From Fusarium oxysporum f. sp. lycopersici 4287 (Eukaryota > Ascomycota > Sordariomycetes > Hypocreales > Nectriaceae): a stretch of DNA of 64,000 nucleotides. Shown here in pieces: positions 13,401-26,207 of this stretch (position 1 is its first letter; every line of letters begins with the position of its first letter). The notes below the pieces were generated by a model, which was not told where the DNA came from, searched no databases, and was given only the letters and a program-made list of their open reading frames with translations. Both the position numbers and the translations under genes were made by a program. The stretch lies in NCBI RefSeq assembly GCF_000149955.1, contig NC_030988.1:1126167-1190166 (forward strand). Direction: 5' to 3'.

Positions 13401-16223
13401 GATGCAGCTTTCTGTAGTCAGGATCGCCCAGCCTCAGTGCATAACCGTCTGCGTATCCGAGTGGCACAAGCAACTCTGCGTCCTCATAGAATTCAATTGA
13501 TGGGAATTCATCAGCTTGAGGTCCGACCACCTGTTTAAGGTCAATCAAGGAAGCCACGCTTGAAATAATCCACTGAGAGTGATTAATCAAGCGTGGAAAC
13601 TCGTGATATCGGCTGGCTCTTTGGGAGTTGCTAATATACCGGCCCATTTTCTCCTTGAGAAAGTTTGTTTGAGACACAACAAGTTCAACGGCAAATGATA
13701 TTTCGGCTGAGGAGGGTTGATGCCATCGTATGGTTAAATCAGCTGGTTCAGTGGTCTTTCCCCAATCATCAGCATCTAGGCCACGCATCATGGTTTGGGG
13801 CTCGTATAAAGTGTGATCAAGTGAGTAGGTGCTGGTTAGATTCTGGAGCAAGTCTGCAACATAGCGTGATGCTAAAAGACTACAGGGTCCTTGACACGTG
13901 TCTTGTAGGTGATTGATAAGATCGAGTTGTTCATTCTTGTATTGCAATACTTCGCAGCCAATGAAATCCACAGCACTATTCAGCAGTTTGATGTACCGAG
14001 CCAGGGCCTGGTCTCTAGGTAGGCAATTTGTTTCGTTACCATTACCAGAGGCGGCGCCGTTCAGAGTAATCTCACTTCTGATATTACTGATGAGCGTTGG
14101 AACGAAAACCTTGAGCGCCTTCTCAGGGTTGACCTTGCAAAGCGCGTTCAGGATGGATGCCATTTCGTCCCTTGCTTCGAGAATACCACGATTGGTGGTA
14201 AATTCCACTACCTTTTCGAGGGCCGTATCGAATAGTTCTGGTGAAAGCGATGCGAACAGGGTCGATAGTGCAGGCTGCAAAACACTCCTGACAACGTTCT
14301 CATGGGTGCTTTCCCGGATATGACCAGCGGTTGGTAGATTGTCCAAGAGCATGAACACTCCATCCATCAACTTCGAAATTATCTGCTTGAATGCGAAAGT
14401 CGAGGATCTCAAAATTTTGGCCTCAACCTGGTCGCTCATTTCGTTGTAGTTCAAACTCATGTTGGAGCCTTCATGTTCCATGCGATTTCTTTGATCCTGG
14501 ACCCATTCTGTCGCTAGCATATTGTCATGTATGCAGTTGCCCGCTTCCGCCAAAGTTACCATAGGAATGCTATAAGCAAAATTTCTGATGAAGCAAAGCG
14601 TGTGGTGTGCTACAATTGGATCATTGGCATCAATACCTCTGATAGCAAGATCCAGGAGCGTAGTCATGTGACATCGATATCCTTTGAGTTTGCACATGAT
14701 AGGAACTAACATCCTTAATGCTTTCAAAGTCGGTATGATAGTAGATATCTCATGGATACGCTGGAAACTGGCATAAAATCGTTGCAAGGCGCTCGGCAAC
14801 ACCAGGTCGGGATCCAGATAAGCGAGCATTTGCAAAGCTATGCAGTGGTCGTCGCATACGCCTTCATCACTGGAGTATAGGCCCCTAAAAGTCACTCCCT
14901 TCAGTAACGACACGAAGCGTCTTTCCAACTCGTCATCGATCTTGCGACTCTGAGGTGTTCTTAGCTCACCACTCTTTTCGCGATTGCAGCGCGAGACGAA
15001 CTCAGTGGTAAGACAACGAATGAGCCGGCCCTCCCTTTGCGTCAAAGGGCTTAGTTGTTGGACATGATTCAGTAGCCCTTCCAAGCTCGTCAAAATAGAA
15101 CAATCATCTCCATCACATGCAGGAGCCACTGAATGGACAATTAGACGAGCTATAAAATGAGAATCATCCAGGCTATTGGATCGAGGTGTGTCTCCGAACA
15201 GCCCCTGAATAGCTGTGAAAATTATGTTGGACTGATTTTCTGTGAAAATGCCGTGGCGACCAAAATTGGTATCCAAGGAACACAGATGATCGCTACTGAA
15301 ACGCGAAAACAGTTTGATGAAGAGAAAATCCGAGTCCACGGATTTCCCCATGAGGGCCCACAAATGGAAGAATGTGGGAAACATTGAGTCTGTTCTTGAT
15401 GCATGCATGTCAACTGGCGCAGGTCTCGTCGGAAACAGGGCGGTCAGGACATCAACAACAACCAGGGCGTTTGGCACCGTATCTGCTTTGAAGAACGGCA
15501 GAATTTCCTCAAGTATCGCATAACGCTGTGCAGGGTCGAAATAAAGGCGGGCATGGGCACATATTCTTTCGATACAAGTAGTTGAGATAAAATTCCCTGT
15601 TGGGAAAGACGCCTGATCGTCATAGAAGTTACGGGCTTTCATCTGCTGCCACAAAGGTTTCCAGTCCAGGAGAAGGTCTTTCTCTGGCTCGAGATAGTGA
15701 GATTCCCTATTGGATAGCGGTCAGTCTCTGGGAATCCAATATGTGCTGATTGAGAGGGAACGTACTTTGTCAGAGTCTTGAACATCTCACAGAAGCTATT
15801 TGAGCACGTATGGTTTAACCCAGGCTTGAGCGAAAGCCAATAGTAGAGCTTAACAAGCTTTGCGCGCTTGTTCCTGCTCATCTCATGCTTGAGTTGGAGC
15901 CAACTACTGAGCTGTTTGGTCAATTGGAGAGCGCCAGGACGAAAGTCGTGTCCCTTGATTGAGGTATATAGTTCATTGATGATTCTCTGCAACCACACGT
16001 CGGCCTGAGACTCTGACTCGGTCTCATAGGGCAGTAGCGAATGATAATCAAGCGTTCGGTCTTTATACCTCTTCTCGCTGATTCCATGTCTAGGGGCAGT
16101 GGCCTCCGCGATGGACTCATTTCGGCCCTCGTTTACCATCAAGCCCGACTCTGAGGTAGACGATGCAAGTTTGGAAGACTCTGAGGTACGAGAATCATTG
16201 TTTTGGTACATGTTTGAAAGCAT
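10425..16223 (-). CDS. blm10: Proteasome activator BLM10/PA200 family
   Basis: Family knowledge: BLM10/PA200 is a HEAT-repeat solenoid that caps the 20S proteasome and opens its gate through a C-terminal Hb-Tyr-X tail. The model has three exons: 16223-15766, 15706-10558 and 10478-10425, with introns of 59 and 79 nt, giving about 1886 residues, near the usual 1850-2150. The first exon contains YHSLLPYETESESQADVWLQ, typical of the family N-terminus; the middle exon continues YLEPEKDLLLDWKPLWQQMK and is open for more than 1,700 codons. The last exon depends on the acceptor chosen. The site ending at 10479 (TTCACAG) gives a short tail LLSLEGVSSMRHYS with a penultimate Tyr; an alternative site ten bases earlier gives a longer tail without it. 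I prefer the first because it restores the Tyr. No break is seen; probably a functional housekeeping gene. Confidence 0.9.
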
Positions 16224-17634
16224 GTATAACGAACGTCAAGGATAAACGATATTGTAGAGTATTAGTAAAATAGTGTCATGGAATGTGATATTTGGAGTGT
16301 ATAGGAAAACCCAACCAATATTTCATCGGATGCGGCAACTTTATATGCCTGATCCTTCACGAGTTGATCAAGTGATGTGGAGAAATGGTGACGATGAGGC
16401 CCGACTGGCCGCACTACTGGCCTGAATAGCATCATTCAAACTGCCTCGCGAATGATTTTGGAAAGGGTACTGAGAAAGGGTAGTCCGAAAGCCGACTCAT
16501 GTAATTATGCAATGGACTGGAACCCCAAGACCGGCTACCCAAACAATCCTAGTATTTATGCCTTGGAGGGGGTATGTTATACACTTGCATTGGTGTCAAA
16601 AAGCTCATCAACACATGGGCCTGTACCCGGAATGTGTTCCAGCCGCCGGTTGCAGGGGCGCTGAGCAGGGCGCTGAAGAGTGATGCGGGTGAGACGGATG
16701 AACCATGTTTCACACGGCATCCCTAGTAATGGGCTAGTTTGTGGTTGGAAACCGCCAAGACCTACCCAATCCCTGCCGTTTACTCTTTGCGCTACTTCAA
16801 GGGGCGGCACTGGCTTATCAGGTTGTATGCCACACGGAACGGGTTCGTTCAAGTTGTTCACATTGCCAAATAGCGGTGTGCTCACCCCGCAGCGATGCCT
16901 GGAGATGTTGCCCTTACGTGTTCACTGTGTCGGCACTGATGTGCAACACTCAGAGCTATTCGGCTTGTACGTTCTAATATTACCTGTACATATTGAAGTC
17001 TGTGGATAGTATGACACGCATGTTGTTCTACGCGATGGCTGAGCGTGTACCATACACGGTAACCGCATCCGTTAAGCGGGCCGCTGTCTCATCCTTCAGG
17101 CACGCAGGGCTCCAGCGGCACAGACCGTAGTCGCACCAAGCGCCCATGCATCAAACGAGCTAAACTTTATACTGAATTGACGGGTGGCACCATTGAGAGT
17201 GTACATCCTGGCTCGCTCAAATCCCAGCCTTATGATCGTCCGTAATCGAGACGAGCCCGAGGACCAATCCGCCAGTTCGCCAGGGTATTGAAACTCACCG
17301 CTGACTCTATTCGAAATGGATCGTATTCACGAAAGCGTTGGTGGTTCGCCTGTTTGTTTTTTAAGTGAGATCAAGACGAATTGTGAAGATAATGGATTGA
17401 TGGAGTTGGGCCAGTTGGTGGTCAAGGCAGGAAGCTTGAAAAGGCTTGAATGACGAATTTTGGGCCCTGTTTTCTCAACCTTGCTTCCCCTTTTTTAACA
17501 TAAGCAAATCTAGTATATCTGTTAGGCCAATTACTTATTGCTGGTTGGCCATGTACATATTCAGCCAGCATTAGACGGACGGTTCATGAAGGCAGCGACT
17601 TGTCACAAATAACGCATGCATATAAGAGACTTAT

Positions 17635-18245
17635 GTTCAACAGTTTGTGCCGCTTCGATGGCCTCAGAACACCAGTATCCTGTTAATTATTATCTAACAT
17701 GGTAGATCAGATCAGGCTTCGCTGGATCCATCTTTACAAGCTCAGAGCACCGCTGGGTCAAATGCGGCTGCAGCTTTAAAACCTTTCACTGACTCTAGCA
17801 CCAGCCTGCACTACTGGCATCGCCTACGCGACTCCAATTTAAGACCGTAGGTTCCGGGATACGGAAGTGTCGTGTCTGTGGACTCTACGCAAGGTTGGTC
17901 TCTGCAGATGCAACCGATTTTGCTACGCCTCTTCCACCCCGGAGCCTTTGCTCACTGCCGCAGCACAAGCGACCTACGTCAGCATCAGCATGTTAGCTTT
18001 CAAGAAAATTCCCATTCTTGATCCTAATTTCAGCCGCTAGGTGTTCGTATTGTCACACATCAACTCTAGCACGGGGGCCTCAGTCAGATATCAGCGGAGC
18101 GGTGAAGAAACAACAAACGGATGACTATTCAGAGGGATGAGGCTCTGATTTGTTACCGGACTTGTACTATTTCCTTTTGGCCTCATCATTGCGCCGTGGA
18201 TAAGAGCACAGCGCTATCAACCAACTCATTGTGTATCCCGCATAT
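17635..18245 (+). repeat. Diverged direct repeat, copy A
   Basis: Aligns by eye with 19335-19870 over its whole length. Shared blocks include TCACTGACTCTA, CCAGCCTGCACT, AGCGGTGAAGAAACAACAAA, AGAGGGATGAGGCTCTG and TACTATTTCCTTTTGGCCTC. Identity looks like roughly three quarters. Many differences are transitions. No open frame is kept in this copy. Confidence 0.8.
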
Positions 18246-19334
18246 TTTTACTGCTGAACCCAGTTTCATATCGTACCCCTGCCGCAGGGCTGTTGTGTGC
18301 TTGACAGCTGCCAGAGCTTGTCCTATCCCTGTAATCCCCTCTTTCCGCTTCATGGACTTCTATTAATGGCACTGAATTATCTGGCTACATATCAGACATG
18401 CCAAGTTCGCCAATACTTCCATGGTCAGCTACTTGCGGTGTGCACACTACATCGATTTTACTGGTTGTTTGTAACTGTATGATTGATGAGGCCGCCAAAG
18501 CGGTCTCGATTAAATCATCAAGGCATATACAGTTTGTTCGTCCTTGTAACCGGTGTACATATCAAGATATCCGAGCACTCTCGAGCCACCAGACGAATGT
18601 CCTAGTTACAATAGCGTCCATAGAACTGACGATCTGTTGTCCCTTCACTCCTGCTTCTCTCCCGTCTTTCGCGCTGATGCCTGGTATCTAGCTTCCATGT
18701 TCTTGGTTAAGGAAATACTGCATAAGCGATGCTTCCACTGTTGGTTTTGCTGCAGACTGGCGCATCCAAAGTATGAGCACCGCGGCTCATCTGAGGGCAT
18801 GTCTAGTCAGTCTCAAGTTAGCGCGAGCAGGGACGGGATGCAATGCAAACTGGCGTTTCCATAACCTTCCGGGCTCATAGCACCCTTGTTTACCAAAATG
18901 ACTCCAGGGATTATACAAACCAATTTGGCACGGTCCAGTGCCAAGCTTGACGACGCATGTGGCGCTTCAGGGGTTCATGGTTGTCAATTTAAAGGCCTTA
19001 CCAGCCACGTTGCAGGCTACCAGTCCCGCCTTTGCAACCCGTTGTAATATATGCAACAAGGATCCAGAGCAAACACGGACCTCAGCTAGCTCAAATAGAT
19101 CCTCATTATTGGACGTCTCCCGCCACCAGATGCTATTAACGGGGCGCAAACTAGGGCCCGAATTGTGGAGGACTCCGAGGGAAACGGAAGAACCCTTGTT
19201 CATGCAAAATCCCAGTCACCACCTAAACTATTGCGTACTTGGCAGCCGCCTCAGGGTACCTCCTCTCGTTACGCTTCTGTGCGCATGACACTGATGTCTT
19301 CTCTTTGCGTTTCACATGCTTCTCTCGATGATAC

Positions 19335-19870
19335 TGAAGTTCAAGAGTTTGTACAGCTTCGAAGATCATGATCCATCTCGACACGCCTACAACTTTGCTG
19401 GGTCACAAATGCAGCTACAGCTTGATAGTTCTCACTGACTCTAAGGCCAGCCTGCACTTCTGGCCTCAGTTACGCGCTTCCAAGTTGAGGCCGCAGGATC
19501 CTGGGACACAGAAGTCTCGTGTGTGTGGACTTTTTGCAAGGTCGACCTTTGTAGATGCGGCCGATGTTGCTGCCCCTGTCCTTCACCCAGAGCTTTTGCT
19601 TGCTGTCTCGTTGCGAGCGACCTACGCCAGAGTCAGGCTGTCCGTCACCTTTTCCAACCGCCAATTGGCCACATTGTTACACGTCAATTGTAGCAAGGGA
19701 TCCTCAACCAGTCATCCATGGAGCGGTGAAGAAACAACAAACGGAGGACTATCAAGAGGGATGAGGCTCTGCTTCGCGGCCAGGCTTCTACTATTTCCTT
19801 TTGGCCTCGTCAGTACGCCATGGATGAGAGCACGACACTGTCAAGCGGCTCATCGTGTATCTTGCACATG
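19335..19870 (+). repeat. Diverged direct repeat, copy B
   Basis: Second copy of the segment at 17635-18245, same orientation, about 1.7 kb downstream. This copy is open in one plus frame (about 181 codons, 19368-19913) whereas copy A is not. The repeat may be a piece of an old transposable element or a duplicated gene fragment; I recognise no protein family in it. Confidence 0.8.
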
Positions 19871-20744
19871 TTTCAAGTCATGTCTTCAGACTCTTTTCGA
19901 CATATCCCAATGAAAGCACGCTATGAGAATACTTACAAGAGTCTGTTTCTCGTATATACTACTATCTATATCACGAAAAATGCCAATGCCGGCCGTCAAG
20001 GCACGGTGTCAGACTGATGTTTCCTTTGCAGAGCCGCATTTTTTGTATGGCACGCCACGATCCTGAACTCTCGCTATGTGCTTCACGTATGTGCTGGCAG
20101 GCCTGTGTCAGGCCTCAAAGTTTACCGACTGTCTGACTTCAGCAGTACAGGGATCCAGGACTATCCTGAAATTTGTTGCTTTTCGTCCCCCCGGCCTTGT
20201 AGTCTCTAGAACGGAGCTTAGATCTCAATGATTTTTGCCATTATACCCACTTTACGAATTGGTTGTCACGTCACACTTCAAGGGTTAGCACACTTCGCTG
20301 TTAAACATGCCGCTGAAACCCCAGGATCCACTACAGAATAATCACTCCGAGCCTATCGGATCGCCACCCTATCGGTAGTGTATTATAAGGGTTGAAAGGT
20401 GGCTCGGCCTGGACCTGGATCGCTCTGCACAGACGCTCGTTATTGATACATCTCCTGCCTTGACTGACAGGCCGTTGACTCACAGGTGGACATGCGCAGT
20501 GGCGCCTGATCCAGAGCGCTAAATTCTGCCTCCAAATTCTTCAATGCTCCTGGTTGAGGCGGATGGACTCTGTTCCGCGCGACATCCTTGTCAATGACCT
20601 ATCATTTGCAACCACACAGTGACACTACCATACCGGATCACGTTCCTAACGTCGCTTCCAGTTGCAGTGTCATCTGGGGGTGCGAATCTGCGTTTTATAT
20701 TTCACCCTTCGTAGCAACGTCATCCTTTACCTGTAGCCATCCAA

Positions 20745-20752
20745 TATATAAA
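20745..20752 (+). promoter_or_regulatory. TATA-like box of the small gene at 20863
   Basis: TATATAAA preceded directly by CCAA, 111 nt before the ATG at 20863 and followed by a pyrimidine-rich leader. The position fits a core promoter. Inference from sequence only. Confidence 0.45.
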
Positions 20753-20862
20753 GGCACCGATGTTCCACTTCAAGTCGGTACGCATGCTCACATTTAAGCA
20801 GCAACTCTTTAAATCAATCTAGTTTCTACATTATTCTGTAACGAGATTCCGCTGTGCAGAAA

Positions 20863-21280
20863 ATGAGCGATAAAGACCAAAAAAAGTCTAAAGAAGAACT
20901 TGAGAAACAGTTCGCTCAAGAAGTCGAAAATGCTGAAAGCAAGGGGATGACAGTCGGATTCGCCTGTGTAAGACACACTCCAACCTCTTTGCCTACCAAG
21001 CCCATGTGCTAACTAGAACAAGTCCAAACACAAACACTTCTATTACAATGAGATAATTCATACTTCCATTTATCAACGTACCTGTCATATAATGAGATGT
21101 AAGGAGAAGTGTCCTGGACATTTAACTTTCATACCTGTTGTATTGGGACGTGCAAATGGCTTTGAAGGCGGTTATGGCATCAAGGCAGTGGAAACGAGAA
21201 ATAAATCTGGTGAGTTTGTCGAAGGGGAAGGAGGTGAATGGGAAGAATACTTGAAGGAGGTATACTCTAAGGCTAGATAG
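20863..21280 (+). CDS. Small two-exon protein of unknown function (122 aa)
   Basis: Exon 1 (20863-20967) encodes MSDKDQKKSKEELEKQ and ends TVGFAC. A 49 nt intron (20968-21016) has donor GTAAGA, branch TGCTAAC and acceptor TAG, in phase 0. Exon 2 (21017-21280) encodes NKSKHKHFYYNEIIH to EEYLKEVYSKAR. The N-terminal third is charged and likely helical; exon 2 has a cluster of Cys and His (RTCHIMRCKEKCPGH) that could bind metal or form disulphides. There is no signal peptide. I do not recognise the family. The good splice signals, the TATA-like box upstream and the acidic C-terminus support a real gene; whether it is expressed is unknown. Confidence 0.6.
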
Positions 21281-22708
21281 CTGGTTTGACGGGGAAGGTG
21301 GACGAGTACATGCCCTACCGCACATTTGAAGGAAATTGTGGATAGGTTTAAGTGGTTTATTGGCAGAACTCGATTCTACAATAACGACGTTGATATCACG
21401 TATGTCTTGTCGTGTGCCCCTCATAGTTGTTTCTTAGTAGCCAGCACATCCGATAATGCCGTCTGGCAACCCAATCCTTTCCAACTGACGCCTCATCCAG
21501 GGCTTCGATGGTGGCTTTCCATCTTAGACCTAGACGCCATAGATAAAGTCAGCGAGACCAACATGCGACTCATTGTGACATATGTCTTCAACGTATGATT
21601 TGAAGGAGGTAAAGGTGTTGGTGTTAGCAACGACATTTCGGATATGGCATCAGTCACCTTTAAGGAGCCATCTATTTCTTTACATGGGCTATTACCCAAA
21701 TCATGTAACGATCTACGGTGAATACATGCTCATTCCGGATCTACAGTAGTAACAAGACCTCGTTCGCTGACAACTCCATAACTCCATACAGACTTGTTTC
21801 AATCTGACTCCACGAATATCATTTACGGACCATCATCGCCTGTGAGACAAGCGCAAACTTTCGTTTGACATGTGCAACATTGCCACTCAGTTCCCTTTCA
21901 TTCAACTCTTCGAGCCCTTGAAGGTATCGAGTACGGATTCAGGTCATCAAGGTGTAGCTTTCACGACGGCTATTTACAGGCGTATTACTTGGGGGCCGAT
22001 ATTGCTTGGGACTGGTGCTATGGCTTTCAATGATCTCTTCAGTCTGCCTGTAGCTTGTCTTGACATTTCCTTCCTGACAATCGTGCTGATTGAGCCTGCT
22101 GTAGACCGGAGGTCGAGTTTCGTTGACTCATAGGTTTGTTCTGTGACCGACATGTCGGAGTCCGCCGTCGAGTTTCAGGCCTGCTACGTTGGCCTCTCTC
22201 GATGTAAGATCGTCCAACCGCGTTCTTATCTGGCAAAGAACTCAAGTCGCTGATGTCATCTTGAGTACCGACAATGTGCCGAGTTCCAGTCCTCCAAGCA
22301 CTTTATCTTCAGATAATTGACGGTTCCATGAGAGCTCCCTCTGATGAAAGCGCCCTGTCCACGATATTTTGGCTGTGCGTGTTCCCCTCTACTGGTCTTG
22401 CCTCCTCCTTGGGTGTTGGATAGATGCGGTACTCCGTCTGCGAGCACGATGACCTTGTCCCTTCATATTGGTAGGGGTTATGTTCACGAAGCCCTTCGAT
22501 TGATCCTTTCATCCTGCTGTGCAATTGATGTCGCTTTGCCATTGAGTCTCGTAGGCGTGAGCCCAGGGTGTCGAACAGGTGACTTTCGGGTTATGTTTTT
22601 TGAAGGCGTGTACAACAGGATTCACACTCTCGCCCGACAACAGGTCGGAGTGATGGATTTGGTTCGGTCGCCCGTCCGAGAAAGATCCCTTCTCGAAAAG
22701 ACCGGATC
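21281..22708. other. Spacer with unassigned frames
   Basis: Plus frames at 21326-21598 (90 codons, ends RLIVTYVFNV) and 21870-22133 (87 codons) look somewhat protein-like but are not recognised and have no clear splice partners. They may be remains of a gene. From 22250 to 22700 I see only overlapping short frames. Confidence 0.4.
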
Positions 22709-22762
22709 GATCCATGGAGACTCACGGCTTCTGAAGCTCTTGGGAAAATCCAGGCGGATGAG

Positions 22763-24174
22763 ATGTCAGTCCAAGAGTATGCTGAGTCTTTACTTGAGAG
22801 GATCAAGGCACGCGATGAAGACGTCAAAGCTTGGGCATACCTGGACAAGAAGAGGGTCCTGCAGGAAGCAAGACGTCTAGATAAGATCCCCAAGAAAAAG
22901 AGAGGACCTCTTCATGGACTTCCAATCGCTGTGAAGGATGTCATTTACACGAAAGGTAAGTTGACCAGGCTATATCCGACACTAAGATGGGGGCTTATTA
23001 TTGTATAGACATGCCTACTCAGTTCAACTCGCCACTATACGATGGGCATTTTCCCGCGACAGATGCCGCTTCTGTACGAATTCTTCGTCATGCTGGTGCC
23101 CTTATCTTCGGTATGTTCTATATACGTCTTGCACACTTGCATCTAACAAGCTAGGTAAAACAACTACCACCGAGTTCGCTGCTATCCATGTCGGCCCCAA
23201 GACCCACAATCCTCATGACCCTCTACGCACTCCGGGCGGATCATCCAGCGGCTCCGGAGCCGCTGTTGCCGATTTCCAAGCCCCCGTGGCCCTTGGGACA
23301 CAGACAGGCGGATCCATGATTCGTCCTGCATCATTCAATGGGATTTATGGGTTCAAACCAACCTGGAACTCCGTCTCTCGCGAGGGTCAGAAAATATACG
23401 CTCTGATGTACGACACTCTTGGATGGTATGGACGATGTGTCGAAGATCTGGTCCTTCTGGCCGACGTCTTTGCTCTTCAAGATGACGAAGACGAGGATCG
23501 TTCTTTCCAAGGCATCGTAGGGGCACGTTTCGCAATCTGTAAGACGAGCATCTGGCCCATGGCTGGTCCTGGAACCCAAGATGCTCTCGCCCGCGCTGCA
23601 GATCTTCTTAGATCCCATGGCGCAGAAGTACATGAGCTTGAGCTTCCTTCGGCATTCGATGATGTGCCAGAGTGGTATCGTATTGGGCTTCACACCGAGG
23701 GCCGTACCTCTTTCCTACCAGAGTATAGAGTTGGAAAAGACCAAATCGGCCAAGTCTTGATTGAGCACGTCGAGAACTCCGACAATTTCACTCGCAAGAC
23801 GCAACTGATGGCTAGCGACAAATTGGCTGCCATGAGGCCTGTCTTCGACTTTATTGCCTCGCAGTATGCAGCAATCATCACGCCGAGTGTACCAGATGAG
23901 GCCCCCGTTGGTCTGGAGAGTACAGGAAGCCATGTTTTTTGCGCGATGTGGAGCGTAAGTGACAAACTGTGTACGAATCTTACAATGACTAACGATCGTG
24001 TAGGGCCTTCATGTCCCAGTCCTGAATGTGCCAGGCTTCAAGGGTGACCACGGCATGCCCATCGGCCTCTCCCTCGTCGCACCACGATATCGCGACCGTC
24101 ACCTCTTGGAGGTCGGTAAAGCGGTCGGTGAAATCTTCGAAGCCGAAGGCGGTTGGGAGACGAAGATCGAGTAA
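22763..24174 (+). CDS. Amidase-signature family hydrolase
   Basis: Family knowledge: amidase-signature enzymes hydrolyse amide bonds with a Ser-cisSer-Lys triad. Four exons fit: 22763-22955, 23009-23110, 23155-23954 and 24004-24174, with introns of 53, 44 and 49 nt and all phases agreeing, giving 421 residues. Counting from the Met at 22763, the catalytic Lys is K58 (IAVKDV), the cis-Ser S128 in GGSSSGSGAA and the nucleophile S152 in GTQTGGSMIRP. The C-terminus MPIGLSLVAPRYRDRHLL is also typical. The start is doubtful: the same frame reads on upstream through DPWRLTASEALGKIQADE, which looks like the normal family N-terminus, yet I find no ATG just before it. Either a short 5' exon is missed or the start codon has been lost. 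The substrate cannot be predicted. Otherwise intact. Confidence 0.85.
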
Positions 24175-24416
24175 CGGAAGGAGACGGCGACAGGTTCAAG
24201 AATGGAAGCAAAAGAGACGCAAATATGTTTGCTCACTAAGGGATGTAATGCATGTATTATTGCCACACTTCTTCACTTGACGCTCGAGACCTAGTGGGTA
24301 CAGTAACCTGTAGAACAAGCCAAAGAGTCCCCAAGTCTCTGGAGACAACTCATTGAAAACACACGTAGAAGAACATTTCTGTTCAAAGACTGGCAAAGCA
24401 GCAAGTATCAAGCTAG

Positions 24417-24450
24417 ATGTATGTATGTATGTATGTATGTATGTATGTGT
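24417..24450 (+). repeat. (ATGT)n microsatellite
   Basis: About eight tandem ATGT units, roughly 240 nt after the amidase stop codon, in non-coding DNA. Confidence 0.95.
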
Positions 24451-26207
24451 ATTTTTCGTCTGGGTGGCTGTAACGAAGCCAAATCTCCTACTGGAGCAAA
24501 AGACGTGCTGAGCTAGCTAGGTACAGGATACCCCGCTTCCTTCACCATCCAGCATACCAATGGCACAAAAGGTGCTGTATTTCTCAAGCCCGTCACCCGT
24601 CAGCGGGTTCGAGGGCAATCTATTGTCGAACTTTTTCCACCGACCAGAATTCTCTCGCGCATCACTACATCTGCTGACGCAGTCCACAATCTCCAGTAAC
24701 CAAGTTGTAGCTCGTAGTCGACTGTCGCGGCGGCAGGGAAAAACCTCGGGAAGGGATCAGAGGCCGACGGTGCGGCTTGCCTTTAAAGGAGAAAAACCCA
24801 TCGCAATCGGCGTCGTTGATCGGAAGGATGTCGCTACGAATGCCCGGGGCATCGCCCTCCGATATCTAAGGCGTTCTGGTTCTGAGGTGCCGCCATTAGA
24901 TCCGACAAAGGTGTTGTCAGAGAAGGCGAACTCTCCAAAATTCCTTCTCTGAAAACTGCTGTTAGGGAGCCGATAGCGTCCCCGCAGTTTTTGTGTGGTC
25001 GCGTGGCCTGCAGAAAATCCCGCTCCTAGCACCGCACTAACAGTGCGTGCCAAGAAAGAATTTTTACAGGAGAGAGTTGAGTATCAAGCTAGAGGGGTGA
25101 TGGTGAGCGGCTGTAGGGTAGTTCCGACAAATGTGGAGCAAGCGTTATGGTAGCGGGGCCTGACAGTCTCGGTACACCTGGGCCATAGTTTAGCAATGCC
25201 TGGGGGTGGAAGACGCTGGCGCGAGTCCAAGTTTGGAAGGAAGCTTTTGCGCGACCTTGTGCTTGTAAACCCTTTATTCTCTACTTCTGCAAGGGTCACA
25301 TTGCTGTAAGGATGATATGGGGGCGACACAGGCGATGAGGGGCTGATGTGAAATGACGCGGGCGGGGTCTTGATTTTGGGGTAAGTGATCCATCGCCTTC
25401 CCCCACTTCGCGTATTCTGAACGCGCTTTACCACGGATGCATTCCACATCAGACGCGTAGCACGAGGTGGCTCAAATGACTGCGCACGTTTCGCGTCGGC
25501 ACCGGCATCTCCGTCAGAAACGGTGCGGCCGGTACCGTGGTACATTCGTCACACCAGTCCTTGTTATCTCTGAAGCTAGTCATTGCATTGAGTACACGAG
25601 AAGCGCTGGCTAACAGGAAAGACCCGAATCGGATTTTTCTAGATGTCCTTGACAGGGGCCAGGCCATTGTGTCCTATTTCCATTGCACGACAATGCAACA
25701 TCATGAAGTCATAAAGGCGATCGAAATGAAACAAAGATGATAGCAAGCATCCTGATGAAATCAGTTCATACGAATAGCGGAACAGTATAATTGAGATTGG
25801 GCGCCTGTCATCCGTCGAGGGCGGAAATACTGGGGCATTGTAGACGGTGACCTGTCCAGCCTAGCCTAGTTAGGACTAGCCCTTCATCGTGCCTTTGTTG
25901 CTGGTTGGGTCAATGGTATCTTGTGTTTTTGGTGTCGCAGCATTCAAACCTGCGGCCTTGGGAAATAGCCTCGAATTTGTCTGTGACGTTGAACACTGCC
26001 CCGCCGCTTTCTTCGTCACCGGCTAGCTGTTGGGCCAAGAATTCGTCGTCAAGGCGAACGAGCCTATGCCACAACTCCAGTGAGCTTTTGCGGTCACAAG
26101 CAGCTGCAATGTGGCTGGGAATTCGGGGTTTCCAGGAGTACACCAGCAGGGATACCGGAGAACCAACCCCTTAATTGAATATATTTATGGGCTAGGGGCT
26201 CTAAGTT
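24451..26207. other. Spacer with unassigned frames
   Basis: No gene recognised. A plus frame at 24560-24952 (130 codons) and a minus frame at 25084-25545 are open but rich in Arg/Ser and unlike known proteins. A minus frame at 25910-26143 (MYSWKPRIPSHIAAACDRKS) has a more protein-like composition and could be the last exon of a small gene, but I find no upstream exon. Confidence 0.35.

Larger units (their letters stand above)
16224..20743. other. Long gene-poor region holding a diverged direct repeat
   Basis: About 4.5 kb upstream of the BLM10-type gene. Open frames are short and on both strands (for example 16577-16885 minus, 18938-19288 plus, 19368-19913 plus) and none is recognised. The only structure I can support is the pair of related segments listed separately at 17635-18245 and 19335-19870. 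Confidence 0.5.
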
